A stretch of 64,000 bases of DNA. Origin: Salibacterium qingdaonense (GTDB lineage Bacteria > Bacillota > Bacilli > Bacillales > Marinococcaceae). Below are positions 62,323 to 64,000 of the stretch, piece after piece; the first letter of the stretch is position 1; each line of letters opens with the position of its first letter. The translations under genes and the position numbers were made by a program. The notes beneath the pieces were generated by a model. The model had not been told where the DNA came from and ran no database searches. It saw only the letters and a program-made list of their open reading frames with translations. The DNA is taken from assembly GCF_900114715.1 (NCBI RefSeq), contig NZ_FOTY01000003.1:186001-250000 (forward strand). Reading direction: 5' to 3'.

Positions 62323-63339
62323 ATGTCCTCACCAACATATGAAAGGCTTGGTTTAACACAAAACCAGGTACTCTCCATGTATGAAACGATGCTGCTGGCG
62401 AGAAAAATTGACGAGAGGATGTGGCTCTTAAACAGAGCCGGTAAAATTCCTTTTGTCGTTTCGTGCCAGGGGCAGGAAGGAGCCCAGGTAGGTGCTGCAA
62501 TGGCACTTGAGACCGAAAAAGACTATATCCTTCCTTATTACCGCGATCTTGGATTGGTACTTCACTTTGGTATGACGCCCGTAGATTTAATGATGCAGGG
62601 ATTTGCCAAAGGCCCCGATCCCAATTCAGGAGGCAGGCAGATGCCCGGCCATTTTGGACAGAAAGAAAACAGAATTGTCAGCGGATCTTCGCCGGTAACA
62701 ACCCAGCTTCCGCATGCAGCCGGATTCGGCCTGGCTGCCAAGATGGAGAAGAAAGATTTTGTTACCATGGTGAGTTTTGGAGAAGGATCGGCCAGCCAGG
62801 GAGATTTCCACGAAGGGGCCAATTTCGCAGGTATACATAACTTACCGGTCATTTTTTTCTGCGAAAACAACAAATATGCGATTTCTGTACCAATGGACAA
62901 ACAATCCGGCAGTGAATACGTTTCAGATCGTGCTGCAGGATATGGAATGCCGGGTGTGACGGTAGATGGCAACGATCCGCTTGCCGTCTATGAAGCGGTG
63001 AAAGAGGCAGTGGACCGTGCCAGAAACGGGAAAGGGCCGACACTCATCGAAACTCTTACTTATCGTCTTACTCCGCATTCGAGTGATGATGATGACAGCT
63101 TTTACCGCTCGAAGGAAGAAGTGGAGCAGGCGAAAAAAGAAGACGCTGTCCATACGTTTTCTTCCTATCTAAAAGAAAACGGCGTGTTAACAGACACCGC
63201 GGAACAGGAGATGCTGGAACGTATTAAGCATAAAGTGGACGAAGCGACAGAACGGGCGGAAGACGCTCCTTACGGGACTCCGGAGAGTTTGTTTGATTAT
63301 GTATACGCAGGACAGGACGGTGAGCGTACATGGCAGTGA
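62323..63339 (+). CDS. bkdAA: Branched-chain 2-oxoacid dehydrogenase E1 alpha
   Basis: 338 residues. Thiamine diphosphate motif GEGSASQGDFHEGANFA ending ...NN, and the phosphorylation-type loop RLTPHSSDDDD. Forms the decarboxylating E1 with BkdAB; its products prime branched fatty acids. ATG 62323 with GGAGGTAG upstream; a frame back to 62176 overlaps lpdV without a site. Confidence 0.95.
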   Translation: MSSPTYERLGLTQNQVLSMYETMLLARKIDERMWLLNRAGKIPFVVSCQGQEGAQVGAAMALETEKDYILPYYRDLGLVLHFGMTPVDLMMQGFAKGPDPNSGGRQMPGHFGQKENRIVSGSSPVTTQLPHAAGFGLAAKMEKKDFVTMVSFGEGSASQGDFHEGANFAGIHNLPVIFFCENNKYAISVPMDKQSGSEYVSDRAAGYGMPGVTVDGNDPLAVYEAVKEAVDRARNGKGPTLIETLTYRLTPHSSDDDDSFYRSKEEVEQAKKEDAVHTFSSYLKENGVLTDTAEQEMLERIKHKVDEATERAEDAPYGTPESLFDYVYAGQDGERTWQ

Positions 63340-64000
63340 TGACCTATATTGAAGCTGTAACAACAGCCATGCGCGAAGAAATGACAAGAGATGAAAAAGT
63401 ATTTGTGCTCGGAGAGGATGTCGGTGCCCGTGGTGGTGTCTTTGGGGCAACGAAAGGTCTTTTTGAAACATTCGGGGAAAAAAGGGTTATTGATACACCG
63501 CTGGCGGAGTCAGCGATTGCAGGTGTTGCGATTGGAGCGGCTATGTATGGAATGAAACCTATTGCTGAAATGCAGTTTGCAGATTTTATGCTGCCGGCTG
63601 TTAATCAGATTATTTCTGAAGCGGCGAAAACACGTTATCGTTCCAACAATGACTGGAGCTCCCCGATTACCGTGCGGGCTCCATACGGCGGGGGCGTGCA
63701 CGGCGCGTTGTATCACTCGCAGTCACTGGAATCATTGTTTAATCATGTGCCGGGGCTTAAAATCGTCATGCCCTCCACGCCTTATGACGTTAAAGGACTG
63801 CTGAAAGCAGCAGTCCGGGACCCGGATCCGGTCTTGTTTTTTGAACATAAACGAGCGTACCGCTTAATTAAAGGGGAAGTACCGGAAGAGGATTATACAC
63901 TCCCGATCGGTAAAGCCGATGTGAAAAAAGAAGGAAGCGATGTAACAGTAATCAGTTACGGGCTCTGTCTCCAGTTTTGCCTGCAGGCAGCGGAAAAGCT
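63330..64000 (+). CDS. bkdAB: Branched-chain 2-oxoacid dehydrogenase E1 beta, partial
   Basis: The first 223 residues; the gene runs off the window. LGEDVGARGGVFGAT, DTPLAESAIAGV and VRAPYGGGVHGALYHSQS are E1-beta signatures. It overlaps bkdAA by ten bases. The E2 gene bkdB should follow. Confidence 0.95.
   Translation, partial: MAVMTYIEAVTTAMREEMTRDEKVFVLGEDVGARGGVFGATKGLFETFGEKRVIDTPLAESAIAGVAIGAAMYGMKPIAEMQFADFMLPAVNQIISEAAKTRYRSNNDWSSPITVRAPYGGGVHGALYHSQSLESLFNHVPGLKIVMPSTPYDVKGLLKAAVRDPDPVLFFEHKRAYRLIKGEVPEEDYTLPIGKADVKKEGSDVTVISYGLCLQFCLQAAEK

Noticed and set aside
1-64000. CRISPR array, prophage or insertion sequence
   Set aside because: No regularly spaced repeats of CRISPR type, no integrase, transposase or phage structural genes were seen.

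Overview
This window is chromosomal DNA of a spore-forming member of the Bacillaceae. The evidence is the spo0A, spoIIIAA-AH, spoIVB and spoVAF genes, a comG competence operon, GlcK, MntR, AhrC/ArgR, strong AGGAGG ribosome-binding sites, and a gene order that closely follows the yqg-yqh-yqi region of Bacillus subtilis. The OLE RNA gene with its partner gene oapA lies between ispA and dxs. This locus is known mainly from alkaliphilic and other extremophilic Firmicutes, so the organism is probably an alkaliphilic or halo-alkaliphilic bacillus. The species cannot be named from the sequence alone.

Layout. 1-0.9 kb: non-coding copy of a dispersed MITE-like repeat, interrupted by a 53-bp tandem repeat. 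0.9-9.4 kb: NfeD-like protein, DUF1189 protein, Na/Pi cotransporter, five tRNA genes, sodA, a YqgE-like MFS protein and pbpA. 9.4-21.4 kb: two small envelope proteins, rpmG, yqgN, an HAD hydrolase, gluP, a stand-alone spoVAF, yqgQ, glcK, aspA and a DUF1385-YqgV in-frame fusion. 21.6-27.8 kb: tRNA-Gln, the comGA-GG operon with an extra small coiled-coil gene, yqzE, yqgY, yqgX and yqgW. 27.9-28.2 kb: the compact copy of the repeat, inverted relative to the first. 28.2-38.6 kb: yqhG, yqhH, yqhL, lipM, dat, mntR, yqhO, a degenerate PAP2 protein, yqhP, yqhR, yqhT and efp. 38.7-43.9 kb: the spoIIIA operon. 44-56.3 kb: an unrecognised gene where B. subtilis has accBC, then yqhY, nusB, folD, xseA, xseB, ispA, OLE RNA, oapA, dxs, a tlyA-type gene, argR, recN and spoIVB. 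56.3-64 kb: spo0A with 0A boxes and a tiny upstream ORF, a small minus-strand gene, a SteA-like / glycosyltransferase / MraY-like trio, yqzF, and lpdV-bkdAA-bkdAB running off the end.

How the genes work together. SpoIIIAA-AH form the channel between mother cell and forespore; SpoIVB made in the forespore activates sigma-K processing; Spo0A starts the whole programme. ComGA-GG build the competence pseudopilus. FolD, XseAB, IspA and Dxs are housekeeping folate, DNA repair and isoprenoid genes surrounding the OLE locus. LpdV and BkdAA/AB are the E3 and E1 parts of the branched-chain 2-oxoacid dehydrogenase.

Compared with the B. subtilis order recalled from memory, several blocks are missing at their usual place: gcvT-PA-PB, yqhQ, aroQ, accBC and ptb-bcd-buk with bkdR. 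The least explained items are the comG-operon coiled-coil gene, the 126-residue protein after spoIIIAH, the spo0A leader peptide, the DUF1385-YqgV fusion, and the repeat pair.
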